A stretch of DNA of 43,018 nucleotides, taken from the NCBI RefSeq assembly GCF_025821625.1, contig NZ_JACKSH010000211.1:1-43018 (forward strand). The letters run 5' to 3'. This DNA comes from Mycolicibacterium pyrenivorans (lineage in GTDB: Bacteria; Actinomycetota; Actinomycetes; Mycobacteriales; Mycobacteriaceae). Below, one piece after another: positions 1-8,470 of the stretch; the first letter of the stretch is position 1, and each line of letters opens with the position of its first letter. A model generated the notes under the pieces. The model made no database searches and was not told the DNA's origin. It worked only from the letters and a program-made list of their open reading frames with translations. Position numbers and translations under genes: made by a program.

Positions 1-111
1 GACCCGCGAACACACCAAACCCGCCGTGGCACCCACGGCAACACCGACGCGCCCACACCCAGCGCACCTCACCTCTATTTTCGGATTAGCAGGCCCGCTC
101 TCGCGGTTTTC

Positions 112-134
112 CTGCTGGAATGCAATTCCGGCGG
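112..134. repeat. Copy 1 of a 23-bp dispersed repeat
   Basis: This 23-base element with the palindromic core GGAATGCAATTCC lies 14 bases beyond the stop codon of the minus-strand TetR gene. Two further copies, one inverted, lie at 22298-22320 and 22340-22362, again just beyond a minus-strand stop codon. All three copies are identical across the 23 bases when read in the matching orientation. Bases 89-94 (AGCAGG) could be the remains of an inverted partner. The remaining bases of 1-147 show no gene that I can support. Confidence 0.8.
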
Positions 135-147
135 GTCAGGCAGGGGG

Positions 148-894
148 TCAGCGCTTGCGGGCGGGGGCCTTCGTCGCCTTGCGCGCAGGCTTGGTGTTCT
201 GCTCGAGGAGCCGGCCTGCATGGTCGAGGATGCACTCGAGACCGAACTCGAAGTTACGGTCGTCGGCGGCGCTGAGGTGATGACCCTGCTGCGTGACGGC
301 CGCCAGCAACGGGGCGGTCTCCGGGTCGATCGCCATCGTGTCGTCGATGTCGCCGTGCGCCTCCTCCCCGGCCAGGTTCTTCTCCCGGAGTCGCTGCAGG
401 ACCACCGACCCGCGGACGTGGACCGACATCGCCGAGTAGGTGTCGAACGCGTCCTCGGGGGACAGCCCCGCCTCGACGAGGCTGCTGATCGCCTTCTCCA
501 CCTCCTGGACACCCAGTTTCGCCGCGCGGGGGCTCAGCGCCGACCGGATGAGGATCAGGTCGGCCAGTATCGGGTTGCCCAGGAAGGTCTTTCGCATCGC
601 CCGCGCGTGATTGCGCAGTGTCTCGCGCCAGTCCTTCGCTTCGACGTAAGGCGTGGCGAAGGCGTACTGCCGCAGCGCGCGGTCCGTCATCGCGTTGAGC
701 AGGTCGTCCTTCTTGCGGAAGTACCAGTAGATGCTGGTGACTCCGACGCCCAGATGCTTGCCGAGAAGCGGCATGCTCAGGTTGTCGATCGACACCTGCT
801 CGGCGAGCTCGAATGCGCCGCTGATGATGTCGTCGGGGTTGATGGAACCACGTTCGCGCCGTTGACGCTTCTCCGCGGTCGCCTGCTTCGCCAC
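148..894 (-). CDS. TetR-family transcriptional regulator; candidate controller of the cluster
   Basis: DNA-binding repressor-type protein of 248 aa. The N-terminal helix-turn-helix spans about residues 38-65 (LGKHLGVGVTSIYWYFRKKD, a classic TetR recognition helix followed by the YWYF turn), and the rest is an alpha-helical ligand domain with a basic, Lys/Arg-rich C-terminal tail. The GTG start at 894 is preceded by GGAGG at good spacing. The gene diverges from the first crotonase gene; the 263-bp spacer contains a 19-bp palindrome (1074-1092) that recurs before most catabolic operons in the window. Self-control plus control of the distant operons is the simplest model, inferred from position and motif sharing. 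The ligand is unknown, perhaps a CoA-ester intermediate as in KstR-type regulators. Confidence 0.9.
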   Translation of the reverse strand: MAKQATAEKRQRRERGSINPDDIISGAFELAEQVSIDNLSMPLLGKHLGVGVTSIYWYFRKKDDLLNAMTDRALRQYAFATPYVEAKDWRETLRNHARAMRKTFLGNPILADLILIRSALSPRAAKLGVQEVEKAISSLVEAGLSPEDAFDTYSAMSVHVRGSVVLQRLREKNLAGEEAHGDIDDTMAIDPETAPLLAAVTQQGHHLSAADDRNFEFGLECILDHAGRLLEQNTKPARKATKAPARKR

Positions 895-1073
895 TCAGGG
901 CACCTCCGTCATTCGATGCTGCGCTGTGCAGCTCCTGGAGCGGGTCGGTAGTCCTGAAGGTACCCGCCGCAGTAGTCTGAACTGCGCCTTTGCAGTCGTG
1001 TCGCGCCGCCGCCGTGAACGCGACCTTACCGTCCGGTTGCTGCCCGGTCGCGGCCACCGTGGTTCCGCTCTTT

Positions 1074-1092
1074 TACTGTAAGGCCTATAGTA
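1074..1092. promoter_or_regulatory. Putative operator, site 1 (TetR/crotonase divergent promoter)
   Basis: TACTGTAA-ggc-CTATAGTA: two inverted half-sites with a 3-bp centre, the same geometry as the other sites. It lies 66 bp before the crotonase GTG and 180 bp before the TetR GTG. A lone half-site (TTACCGTC) is also present at 1026-1033. Confidence 0.65.
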
Positions 1093-1157
1093 AGCTCTTC
1101 CAGCAATATCCGGCGACATCGCGCGAACGGTGTTGAGCGGCAAGCGAAAGGGATGAT

Positions 1158-1919
1158 GTGTCAGACGAGGTTCTCCTGGAACGCCACGGACGCATTCTGG
1201 TCATCACCATCAACCGACCGGAGGCGCGCAACGCCTTCAACCTCGCGGTGGCGCAGGGTCTGGCCGATGCCATGGACGAGCTCGACGACACGAACGAGCT
1301 CTCGGTCGCGATCGTCACCGGCGCAGGCGGCACCTTCTGTGCGGGCATGGACCTCAAGGCCTTCATGGCCGGCGAGGTGCCCGCGATCCCCGGTCGCGGC
1401 ATCGGCTTCACCGAACGCCCGCCGCGCAAGCCCGTCATCGCCGCCGTCGAGGGCTACGCGTTGGCCGGCGGCACCGAGATCGTGCTGGCCACCGACCTGG
1501 TCGTCGCGGCCAAGAACGCCAAGTTCGGCATCCCGGAGGTCAAGCGGGGGCTGGTGGCCGCGGGCGGCGGACTGCTGAGGCTGCCGCACCGCATTCCCTA
1601 CCAGAAGGCACTCGAACTGGCGTTGACCGGCGACAATTTCACCGCCGAGGAAGCCTCGCAGTGGGGCTTCGTCAACGTCCTCACCGAGCCGGGCGAGGCC
1701 CTGGCGGGTGCGATGGCGCTGGCCGAGCGCATCACTGCCAACGGGCCCCTGGCGGTGGCGGTCACCAAGCAGATCATCGCCCAGTCGGCGGACTGGAGCG
1801 AGGCCGAGATGTGGGAGAAGCAGAGCGAACTGATCATGCCGGTGTTCTCGTCGAAGGACGCGATGGAGGGCGCGACGGCGTTCGCCGAGAAGCGTGCGCC
1901 GAACTGGACGGGAACCTGA
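1158..1919 (+). CDS. Enoyl-CoA hydratase/isomerase (crotonase family)
   Basis: Predicted to hydrate an enoyl-CoA in a beta-oxidation-type route. The 253-aa protein is the usual family length. It has both oxyanion-hole loops (CAGMD about 61-65, ALAGG about 101-105) and both catalytic glutamates at the expected places: Glu127 in GIPEV and Glu153 in ALELAL. It therefore looks like a true hydratase, unlike the second crotonase at 3882. The start is GTG at 1158. It is followed after 10 bp by an SDR gene and then the aldolase-like gene, forming a three-gene transcript downstream of putative operator site 1. Confidence 0.9.
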   Translation: MSDEVLLERHGRILVITINRPEARNAFNLAVAQGLADAMDELDDTNELSVAIVTGAGGTFCAGMDLKAFMAGEVPAIPGRGIGFTERPPRKPVIAAVEGYALAGGTEIVLATDLVVAAKNAKFGIPEVKRGLVAAGGGLLRLPHRIPYQKALELALTGDNFTAEEASQWGFVNVLTEPGEALAGAMALAERITANGPLAVAVTKQIIAQSADWSEAEMWEKQSELIMPVFSSKDAMEGATAFAEKRAPNWTGT

Positions 1920-1929
1920 CGGCACCCGC

Positions 1930-2727
1930 ATGGACCTCGGGTTCGCGAACGCGACCGCCGTCGTCGTCGGCGGTGGTCGCGGTATGGGCCTGGCGACCGC
2001 GCGTTGCCTCGCTGAGGACGGCGCCCGGGTGGCGCTGGTCGGCCGCACGAAGTCCGTCCTGGATCAAGCCGCCGGGGAGCTGAGTCGTCTCGGTAGTCCC
2101 GACGCCCTGGGCATCGTCGCCGACGTCGCGGACAACGACCGGCTGGAAGAGATGTTCACCGAGTTGGGGAACCGTTGGGGCGGCGAACTCAACGTACTGA
2201 TCAACACGGTGGGCCCCAGCGCGGCCGGCTCATTCGAGGAGCTGACCGACGACCAGTGGCGGGCAGCCGTCGAGGACGGCGCGATGGGCATGGTGCGGTG
2301 CGTGCGGGCGGCGCTGCCGCTGCTGCGCAACGCCGAGTGGGCGCGGATCGTGAACTTCTCCGCGCATTCCACCCAGCGTCAGAGCACCAGGCTCGCGGCC
2401 TACACCGCCGCCAAGGCGATGGTGAACAGCGTGTCGAAGAACCTGTCCCTGCAGTTGGCTCCCGACGAGATCCTGGTGAACGTCGTCTCGCCGGGCAGCA
2501 TCTCGTCGGAGGCGCTGCTGGGCTGGGCCGAATCGGTGGGCGTCGACGGCACCGATCCGTACCGGTTGATGGAGGCCATCGACGAGCACTTCGGACACCC
2601 GGCGCACCTGCCCCGGGCGGGCCTGCCCGAAGAGATCGGACCCGTCGCAGCGTTCCTGGCGTCGCGACGCAATTCCTACATGACCGGTGCGAACGTCAAC
2701 GTCGACGGCGGTAGCGACTTCATCTGA
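1930..2727 (+). CDS. Short-chain dehydrogenase/reductase
   Basis: NAD(P)-dependent oxidoreductase of 265 aa with a Rossmann fold. The glycine motif GGGRGMG is at residues 14-20, the catalytic Tyr158 and Lys162 are in YTAAK, and a serine lies near 144-147. The C-terminal segment (MTGANVNVDGGSDF) is typical of classical SDRs. I chose ATG 1930 because the upstream in-frame start at 1894 would overlap the crotonase. In this setting it may oxidise a beta-hydroxyacyl-CoA or a ring alcohol, which is inference; the substrate cannot be read from sequence. Confidence 0.88.
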   Translation: MDLGFANATAVVVGGGRGMGLATARCLAEDGARVALVGRTKSVLDQAAGELSRLGSPDALGIVADVADNDRLEEMFTELGNRWGGELNVLINTVGPSAAGSFEELTDDQWRAAVEDGAMGMVRCVRAALPLLRNAEWARIVNFSAHSTQRQSTRLAAYTAAKAMVNSVSKNLSLQLAPDEILVNVVSPGSISSEALLGWAESVGVDGTDPYRLMEAIDEHFGHPAHLPRAGLPEEIGPVAAFLASRRNSYMTGANVNVDGGSDFI

Positions 2728-2763
2728 GTTCTCATCCGATCAACTCCGGCGAGGGAGCGGCAC

Positions 2764-3771
2764 ATGGCAACGGCCAGGGAAGCGCGCGAGTGGGCGCATG
2801 GGGTGATCCGCGGGATCGGTGATTCGCTCTACACCCCGTTCGCGGGCGATGCGGGCGACGACATCGACTGGGACGCCTACCGCACGCTGGTGCGCTACTG
2901 CGTGGGCGACCTCGGCCGCGAAATGCTGTGGTGCGTCAGCGGTCTCGCCGAATTCTGGGCGCTGACACTCGAGGAGCGCAAACGGCTCCTGGAAGTGGCG
3001 ATCGAGGAGGCGCGGGCCATCAACCCCGACGTCGTCATCCAGGCCTGCACGGCGGCGACGGCGGCCAAGGACTGCCTGGAACTCACCCGGCACGCACAGG
3101 AGTCCGGCGCCGACATCGTCTACATCCAGACACCGATGATGGAGTGCCACGGTGGCGAGGGCGTGCTGAACTTCTTCCGCTACATCGCAGACCGCACCGA
3201 CATCGCCCTCGGCATGTTCAACTCCCCGTCGTCCGGGTACGTGCTGAGCGCCGAGGAGAGCGCGCGGATCGCCGCCGAGATCCCCGCCGTGTGCGCCACC
3301 AAGGAGGGTGCGTTCCGGCCCGCCAACAGCCGTCGGCTGCACGACCTCGCGCCCGAACTGCTGATCTGGGAGTGCGACACCACCGTCTACCGCGCGGGGT
3401 GGCTGCGCGACGGAATCGTCTGCGCGGCCCAGTTGGGCACCGCGGGCTACCTGTTCGAGACGCCGCAGCGGCGGCTGTTCACCGAGTACTGGAACCTCGT
3501 GTGGGACGGCAAGCTGATCGAGGCGATGGACTACGCGCGGACCACCGGGATGGACCGATTCGAACTCGATCGGGGCTCCTGGTACACCTGCTACCCGGGC
3601 CGGCCGGACTACTTCACGCACTGGGGTGCAGCGTTCAAGCACGCCGCGTCAGTGCTCGGCCTGCCCGTCGGCTCCTACCCGCACTCACGACCCCCGCAGG
3701 CGCTGCTGCCCGACGCCGCCAAGGACCAGATCCGGTCGGCATACGTGGGCCTCGGCCTGGTCGAAGCCTGA
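2764..3771 (+). CDS. DapA-like class I aldolase/lyase
   Basis: Member of the dihydrodipicolinate synthase/N-acetylneuraminate lyase TIM-barrel superfamily (335 aa, a little longer than the usual 290-310). The Schiff-base lysine is Lys180 in CATKEG. The usual proton-relay tyrosine of the YNxP segment is replaced: the sequence reads MFNSP with Phe152, and the GTTGE-type loop reads SGLAEF. A lysine-synthesis role is therefore unlikely. In this catabolic operon a hydratase-aldolase releasing pyruvate or another keto acid is plausible (inference). The start has GAGGGAG upstream. It ends 110 bp before the second crotonase. Confidence 0.82.
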   Translation: MATAREAREWAHGVIRGIGDSLYTPFAGDAGDDIDWDAYRTLVRYCVGDLGREMLWCVSGLAEFWALTLEERKRLLEVAIEEARAINPDVVIQACTAATAAKDCLELTRHAQESGADIVYIQTPMMECHGGEGVLNFFRYIADRTDIALGMFNSPSSGYVLSAEESARIAAEIPAVCATKEGAFRPANSRRLHDLAPELLIWECDTTVYRAGWLRDGIVCAAQLGTAGYLFETPQRRLFTEYWNLVWDGKLIEAMDYARTTGMDRFELDRGSWYTCYPGRPDYFTHWGAAFKHAASVLGLPVGSYPHSRPPQALLPDAAKDQIRSAYVGLGLVEA

Positions 3772-3807
3772 CGCTCATGGGTGCCTGAGCCGTCTTGCGG
3801 AAGGGTG

Positions 3808-3826
3808 TACCGATAGGTGTACAGTA
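3808..3826. promoter_or_regulatory. Putative operator, site 2
   Basis: TACCGATA-ggt-GTACAGTA, a weaker member of the 19-bp family. It is in the same register as the others and 56 bp before the crotonase start at 3882. A direct repeat GGTGTAC (3804-3810 and 3816-3822) overlaps it. It would serve the six- or seven-gene run 3882-11985. Confidence 0.45.
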
Positions 3827-3881
3827 TGTGCATCCATCCAGCTGATGCCCTAGGAGTCGACCAGGCGATGAGGTCGTCACG

Positions 3882-4739
3882 ATGACTGTTGCGGACAACG
3901 CCGGAACCGTCTCCGACACAACCAGTCCGGTGCTTTTCGAACTCCGCGACAGCGGTGTCGCCGTGGTGACGCTGAACCGCCCCGAGCGCATGAACGCGTG
4001 GGGCGGCGGACTGGCGGGTGCCTTCTACCGGTGCATCGACCGGGCCGAAGCCGACCCCGCCGTCCGGGTCATCGTCCTCACCGGCAACGGTCGCGCGTTC
4101 TGCGCCGGCGCCGACATGGGTGACCTGGACACGATCGGCGAGGCAAACGAGTCTTCCGGAGAAACGGACGTGACGAAGCTGGTCGGGGAACGCCACCCCC
4201 ACTTCGTCACCGGGCTGCGCAAGCCGATCATCGCGGCGATCAACGGAGCGTGCGCGGGCATCGGCCTCACGCAGGCGTTGATGTGCGACGTCCGGTTCGC
4301 GGCCGCCGGCGCCAAGTTCACCACCGCGTTCGCCCGTCGCGGACTCATCGCCGAGTACGGCATCTCGTGGATACTGCCGCGCGTGGTCGGCTGGGGACAG
4401 TCGCTCGATCTGCTGTTGAGCGGGCGCACGTTCTATGCCGAAGAGGCCAAGGAACTCGGCATGGTCTCCGAGGTCGTGCCGCCTGAGGACCTGATGCCCC
4501 GGGTACTTGCCTACGCCGAGGACATGGCCGCGCACTGCGCGCCGAGCTCGATGGCGGTCATCAAACGTCAAATCTACGGCGACGCTTTACGAAACGTCCA
4601 CGACACCAGCGCCACAGCGGAGAAACTCATGCACGAGTCGATGCTGCGGCCCGACTTCATCGAAGGTATCACCGCCTTCTTCGAGAAGAGACAGCCCAGC
4701 TTCCCGCCGTTGGTATCGGAGCAGGAGGAACTGCCATGA
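3882..4739 (+). CDS. Crotonase-family protein with altered active site
   Basis: The 285-aa protein keeps the crotonase fold: NRPERMNAW near residue 33, oxyanion loops CAGAD (about 74-78) and ACAGIG (about 123-128). At the place of the first catalytic glutamate it has Phe150 (KFTTAFARRGL), and at the second it has Asp176 (SLDLLL). A glutamate is instead present at 158 in LIAEYG. The reaction may be ordinary hydration with a relocated acid, or hydrolysis, isomerisation or C-C cleavage. Its stop overlaps the ATG of the next gene (ATGA), which indicates translational coupling. It is probably the first gene of the operon behind site 2. Confidence 0.85.
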   Translation: MTVADNAGTVSDTTSPVLFELRDSGVAVVTLNRPERMNAWGGGLAGAFYRCIDRAEADPAVRVIVLTGNGRAFCAGADMGDLDTIGEANESSGETDVTKLVGERHPHFVTGLRKPIIAAINGACAGIGLTQALMCDVRFAAAGAKFTTAFARRGLIAEYGISWILPRVVGWGQSLDLLLSGRTFYAEEAKELGMVSEVVPPEDLMPRVLAYAEDMAAHCAPSSMAVIKRQIYGDALRNVHDTSATAEKLMHESMLRPDFIEGITAFFEKRQPSFPPLVSEQEELP

Positions 4740-5953
4740 ACGTCAAACCCCTCGATTATCGGGCGATCGATGTCGACAACCATTACTACGAGCCGATCGA
4801 CTCGTGCACGCGCCACCTGCCCAAGGAGTTCAAACGCCGCGGCGTGCAGATGCTGACCGAGGGCAAGCGCACGTTCGCCGTGATGGGGGGTGTGGTCAAC
4901 CATTTCATCCCGAACCCGACGTTCGATCCGATCATCGAGCCCGGGTGTCTGGACCTGCTGTTCCGCGGCGAGATCCCCGAGGGCGTGGATCCGGCGTCGC
5001 TGATGAAGGTGGATCGGTTGGCCGACCATCCCGAATACCAGAACCGCGATGCCCGGGTGAAGATCCTGGACAAGCAGAACCTCGAGACGGTGTTCATGCT
5101 GCCGACGTTCGCCTGCGGTGTGGAAGAGGCCCTCAAACACGATATCGAGGCCACGGTGGCGACGGTGCACGCGTTCAACCTGTGGCTGGACGAGGACTGG
5201 GGTTTCGACCGCCCTGATCACCGGTTCCTGTCGGCGCCGATCATCTCGCTGGCCGACCCGGACAAGGCGGTCGAGGAGGTCGAGTTCGTGCTGGGTCGCG
5301 GGGCGAAGATCGTGTGTGTGCGGCCGGCGCCGGTGCCGGGTGTGGTGAAGCCGCGGTCGCTGGGTGATCCGGTGCACGACCCGGTGTGGGCGCGGTTGGC
5401 CGAGGCGGGGGTTCCGGTGGTGTTCCATCTTTCCGACAGTGGCTATCTGGCGATCGCCGCGCTGTGGGGCGGCAAGGCGACGTTCGAGGGGTTCGGCAAG
5501 AAGGATCCGTTGGATCAGGTGTTGCTCGACGATCGGGCGATCCATGACGCGATGGCGTCGATGATCGTGCACCAGGTGTTCACCCGGCATCCGAGGCTGA
5601 AGGTCGCCAGCATCGAGAACGGTTCGTACTTCGTCTACCGGTTGATCAAGCGGTTGAAGAAGTCGGCGAATACCGCGCCGTATCACTACAAGGAGGATCC
5701 GGTCGAGCAGTTGCGCAACAACGTCTGGATCGCGCCGTATTACGAGGATGACGTGAAATTGCTGGCCGAGACGATCGGTGTGGACAAGGTCCTGTTCGGT
5801 TCGGACTGGCCGCACGGCGAGGGGTTGGCCGATCCGATGGCGTTCACCGCCGACATCCCGCAGTTCCCCGAGTTCAGCGCCGAGGACACCCGGAAGGTGA
5901 TGCGCGACAACGCACTCGACCTCCTGGGCGTGAACGTGAGAGCCTCCGCCTAG
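4736..5953 (+). CDS. Amidohydrolase-family (ACMSD-like) metal-dependent hydrolase
   Basis: A 405-aa TIM-barrel protein of the amidohydrolase_2 type. The N-terminal strand reads DVDNHYYEP (about 12-20), where many relatives carry HxH. A metal-ligand histidine is seen in VVFHLSD (about 230), and the conserved aspartate is in LFGSDWPHGEG (about 354-363). In actinobacterial degradation clusters such proteins are usually hydrolases or decarboxylases of ring-derived intermediates, but no substrate can be assigned. The start has a strong AGGAGGAA site and overlaps the crotonase stop. The window holds two more proteins of this superfamily (7611 and the partial gene at 42791). Confidence 0.85.
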   Translation: MNVKPLDYRAIDVDNHYYEPIDSCTRHLPKEFKRRGVQMLTEGKRTFAVMGGVVNHFIPNPTFDPIIEPGCLDLLFRGEIPEGVDPASLMKVDRLADHPEYQNRDARVKILDKQNLETVFMLPTFACGVEEALKHDIEATVATVHAFNLWLDEDWGFDRPDHRFLSAPIISLADPDKAVEEVEFVLGRGAKIVCVRPAPVPGVVKPRSLGDPVHDPVWARLAEAGVPVVFHLSDSGYLAIAALWGGKATFEGFGKKDPLDQVLLDDRAIHDAMASMIVHQVFTRHPRLKVASIENGSYFVYRLIKRLKKSANTAPYHYKEDPVEQLRNNVWIAPYYEDDVKLLAETIGVDKVLFGSDWPHGEGLADPMAFTADIPQFPEFSAEDTRKVMRDNALDLLGVNVRASA

Positions 5954-5955
5954 TC

Positions 5956-7614
5956 ATGGGGGAATGGACCATCGGCGATGTCGTCGACGCCATCGCCGAC
6001 GTCATCCCCGACCGGACGATGACGGTCTGCGGGGAGCGCACAACCACCTACGGTGACATGGCGCAGCGCACCCGCCAATTCGCGAACTTCTTGGCGGCCA
6101 AGGGATTCGGTGTGCACCGCGGTCGGGACGAGCTCGACAACTGGGAGTGCGGGCAGGATCGCATCGCGTTGATCATGCACAACGACCGCTACCCGGAAGT
6201 CGTCGTGGGTGCGCTCAAGGCCCGCACCGTGCCGGTCAACGTCAACCACCACTACACGCCGCGCGAAGTCGCCGACCTGTTGGCCTACGTCAAGCCCCGC
6301 GCGGTCGTGTACCACCGCGCGCTGGGGGCGAAGTTCGCCGACGTGCTGCCACCCGCCGGTTGCGATCTGATGATCGCCGTCGACGATGGCAGCGACGCGG
6401 TCGCCCTGCCCGGGTCGGTGTCGCTGGACGCCGCGGTGGCCATGGGCGATCCGGAAAACCGCATCGTCGCCTCGCCGGACGACCTCATCATGTACTGCAC
6501 CGGTGGCACCACGGGACGCCCCAAGGGGGTGCTGTGGCGCCAGAGCGACACGTATGTGTCGTCGATGGTCGGCGCCGATCACGAGTCGGCCACCGAGATC
6601 CACGACAAGGTGATCCGAAACGAAGGCCCGCCGTGGTTCGCCGTCTCGCCGCTGATGCATGCGGCGGGGTTGTGGACGGTGTTCTCGGGCGCGCTCGCGG
6701 GATTGCCGGTGGTGCTGTACGACGACCGCGCGAAGTTCGATCCGCGGTCGGTCTGGCAGACCGCAGAGCGCGAGAAGGTCGGCCTGATGACGATGGTGGG
6801 TGACGCCTACGCCTCGCCGCTGATCGACGAACTCAACCGCAACAACTACGACCTCTCGTCGATCTATGCGATCGGAACCGGTGGCGCGGCAACCAATCCC
6901 AAGCACGTGAGTGCGCTGCTGGAGAAGCTGCCGCAGCTGACGATCATCGACGGCTACGGATCGTCGGAGACGGGGAACATGGGCTTCGGGCACAACCAGC
7001 GAGGGTCTCATCGCGAGACGTTCGACCTGCGCGAAGGGGGGACCGTGGTGTCCGAGGACATGACGCGGTTCGTCGAACCCGGGGAGCCGGAGGTCGGCTG
7101 GGTGGTACGCAAAGGCCGCATTCCGCTGGGCTACTTCGACGGTCCCGACGCCACCCGCAAGACGTTCCCCGTCGTCGAAGGGCAACGGGTCGTGGTGTCC
7201 GGTGACCGCGCGTCGCTCGAGTCGGACGGGACACTGCGGCTGTACGGGCGCGACTCGCTGGTGGTGAACACCGGCGGGGAGAAGGTGTTCGTGGAGGAGG
7301 TCGAGGCGGTGCTGCGCGCCCACCCCGGCGTGGCCGACGCACTCGTGGTCGGACGCGACAGCGACCGGTGGGGGCAGGAAGTGGTGGCACTGGTGCAGAT
7401 GCACCCCGGGGAGAACATCACACCCGATTCACTGCATGCCGCGTGCACCGCGGAGCTTGCTCGATTCAAGGCGCCCAAGGAGTTCATCGTGGTCGAAAAG
7501 GTCCGTCGGCTCGGCAACGGGAAGGCCGACTACCGGTGGGCGAAGACCGAAGCGGGCCGCCGATCGGATACGGCGGCGGGCCGCCAATCGGATACGGCGG
7601 GCAGCCGGCCATGA
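5956..7614 (+). CDS. Acyl-CoA synthetase (FadD-like, AMP-forming)
   Basis: Activates a carboxylic acid to its CoA ester through an acyl-AMP. The 552-aa protein has the phosphate-binding loop YCTGGTTGRPKG (about 179-190), the GYGSSETG motif (about 334), the VSGDRAS hinge region, and the C-terminal catalytic lysine in GNGKADYRW (about 523). Behind that lysine is a short hydrophilic tail built from a 24-bp tandem duplication (7554-7601). The start is 2 bp after the upstream amidohydrolase, and the stop overlaps the next ATG. It resembles the second synthetase at 29439 in length and motifs. Confidence 0.92.
   Translation: MGEWTIGDVVDAIADVIPDRTMTVCGERTTTYGDMAQRTRQFANFLAAKGFGVHRGRDELDNWECGQDRIALIMHNDRYPEVVVGALKARTVPVNVNHHYTPREVADLLAYVKPRAVVYHRALGAKFADVLPPAGCDLMIAVDDGSDAVALPGSVSLDAAVAMGDPENRIVASPDDLIMYCTGGTTGRPKGVLWRQSDTYVSSMVGADHESATEIHDKVIRNEGPPWFAVSPLMHAAGLWTVFSGALAGLPVVLYDDRAKFDPRSVWQTAEREKVGLMTMVGDAYASPLIDELNRNNYDLSSIYAIGTGGAATNPKHVSALLEKLPQLTIIDGYGSSETGNMGFGHNQRGSHRETFDLREGGTVVSEDMTRFVEPGEPEVGWVVRKGRIPLGYFDGPDATRKTFPVVEGQRVVVSGDRASLESDGTLRLYGRDSLVVNTGGEKVFVEEVEAVLRAHPGVADALVVGRDSDRWGQEVVALVQMHPGENITPDSLHAACTAELARFKAPKEFIVVEKVRRLGNGKADYRWAKTEAGRRSDTAAGRQSDTAGSRP
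7554..7601. repeat. 24-bp tandem duplication in the synthetase C-terminus
   Basis: Two adjacent 24-bp units differ at one base. In the synthetase frame they encode GRRSDTAA and GRQSDTAG. In another frame the same bases read as repeated PPIGYGG. The repeat ends just before the overlapping start of the next gene and lengthens the synthetase beyond its catalytic lysine. Confidence 0.8.
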
Positions 7615-8468
7615 CACGACGCGTCAGCCCGAAAGTCATTGATTGCCTGGTCAACGTCCACTTCGGCGAAACCGCCAAGCAGCCCGACTTCATGCTCAAG
7701 GTGCGTGACGACTACTTCAAGGGCCCCCAGTCGCTGTACGACCAGGTCGAGCTCCCGGCGCTGCTCGACGAAATGGACGAGCACGGTGTCGCCAAGGCCA
7801 TCCTGATGGACAACCTCGTCAAGCCGTCGGTCACCGCGCGCAAGTTCGCCGAGGAGCGCCCCGACCGGTTCGCCCTGGCGATCGGCGGCGTCAACCTGCT
7901 GCGTCCGGTCCCGGCGCTGCGCGAGCTGGCCGCTGTGCACAACGGCCTGCCCGTCGCGTATACCGCTGTCGGACCGAGCTTCTGGGGCGACGGGATGTAC
8001 CCGCCCAGCGATGCGGTGTACTACCCGCTGTACGCGAAATGTGCCGAGCTGGAGCTGCCGCTGTGCGTCAACACCGGGATTCCCGGTCCGCCCATCCCCG
8101 GCGAGGTGCAGAACCCGATCCATCTCGACCGGGTGTGCGTCCGCTTCCCTGAGCTGAAGCTGTGCATGATCCACGGCGCGGATCCGTGGTGGGACATCGC
8201 GATCCGGCTGCTGATCAAGTACGCCAACCTGCGCATCATGACCTCGGCCTGGTCGCCGAAGCGGCTGCCCGACAGCCTGTTGCACTACATGCGCACCCGC
8301 GGGAAGGACAAGGTCATCTTCGCCTCGGACTGGCCGGTGCTGCGGCAGAGCCGCGTCGTCCCGGAGGCGTTGGCCCTGGATCTGCCGCCCGAGGTTCTCG
8401 ACAACTATCTCTTCAACAACGCGAACGACTTCTTCTTCGGTGGCGAGCACAAGGAACAGGAGCCCTGA
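7611..8468 (+). CDS. Amidohydrolase-family metal-dependent hydrolase
   Basis: A 285-aa TIM-barrel protein of the amidohydrolase_2 family, shorter than the one at 4736. Visible family landmarks are CVNTGIPGPP (near 148), KLCMIHGADPWW (near 185) and VIFASDWPVL (near 235), the last holding the conserved aspartate. The usual N-terminal HxH is not evident (CLVNVHFGE). ATG 7611 overlaps the synthetase stop (ATGA), and the next gene begins 2 bp after the stop, so it is inside the operon. Its role is likely hydrolysis or decarboxylation of a pathway intermediate; the substrate is unknown. Confidence 0.82.
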   Translation: MTRRVSPKVIDCLVNVHFGETAKQPDFMLKVRDDYFKGPQSLYDQVELPALLDEMDEHGVAKAILMDNLVKPSVTARKFAEERPDRFALAIGGVNLLRPVPALRELAAVHNGLPVAYTAVGPSFWGDGMYPPSDAVYYPLYAKCAELELPLCVNTGIPGPPIPGEVQNPIHLDRVCVRFPELKLCMIHGADPWWDIAIRLLIKYANLRIMTSAWSPKRLPDSLLHYMRTRGKDKVIFASDWPVLRQSRVVPEALALDLPPEVLDNYLFNNANDFFFGGEHKEQEP

Positions 8469-8470
8469 TC

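Noticed and set aside
4574..5815. 413-codon minus-strand open frame opposite the first amidohydrolase
   Set aside because: Shadow frame: low-complexity His/Arg-rich translation, while the plus strand encodes a recognisable protein with a good ribosome site.
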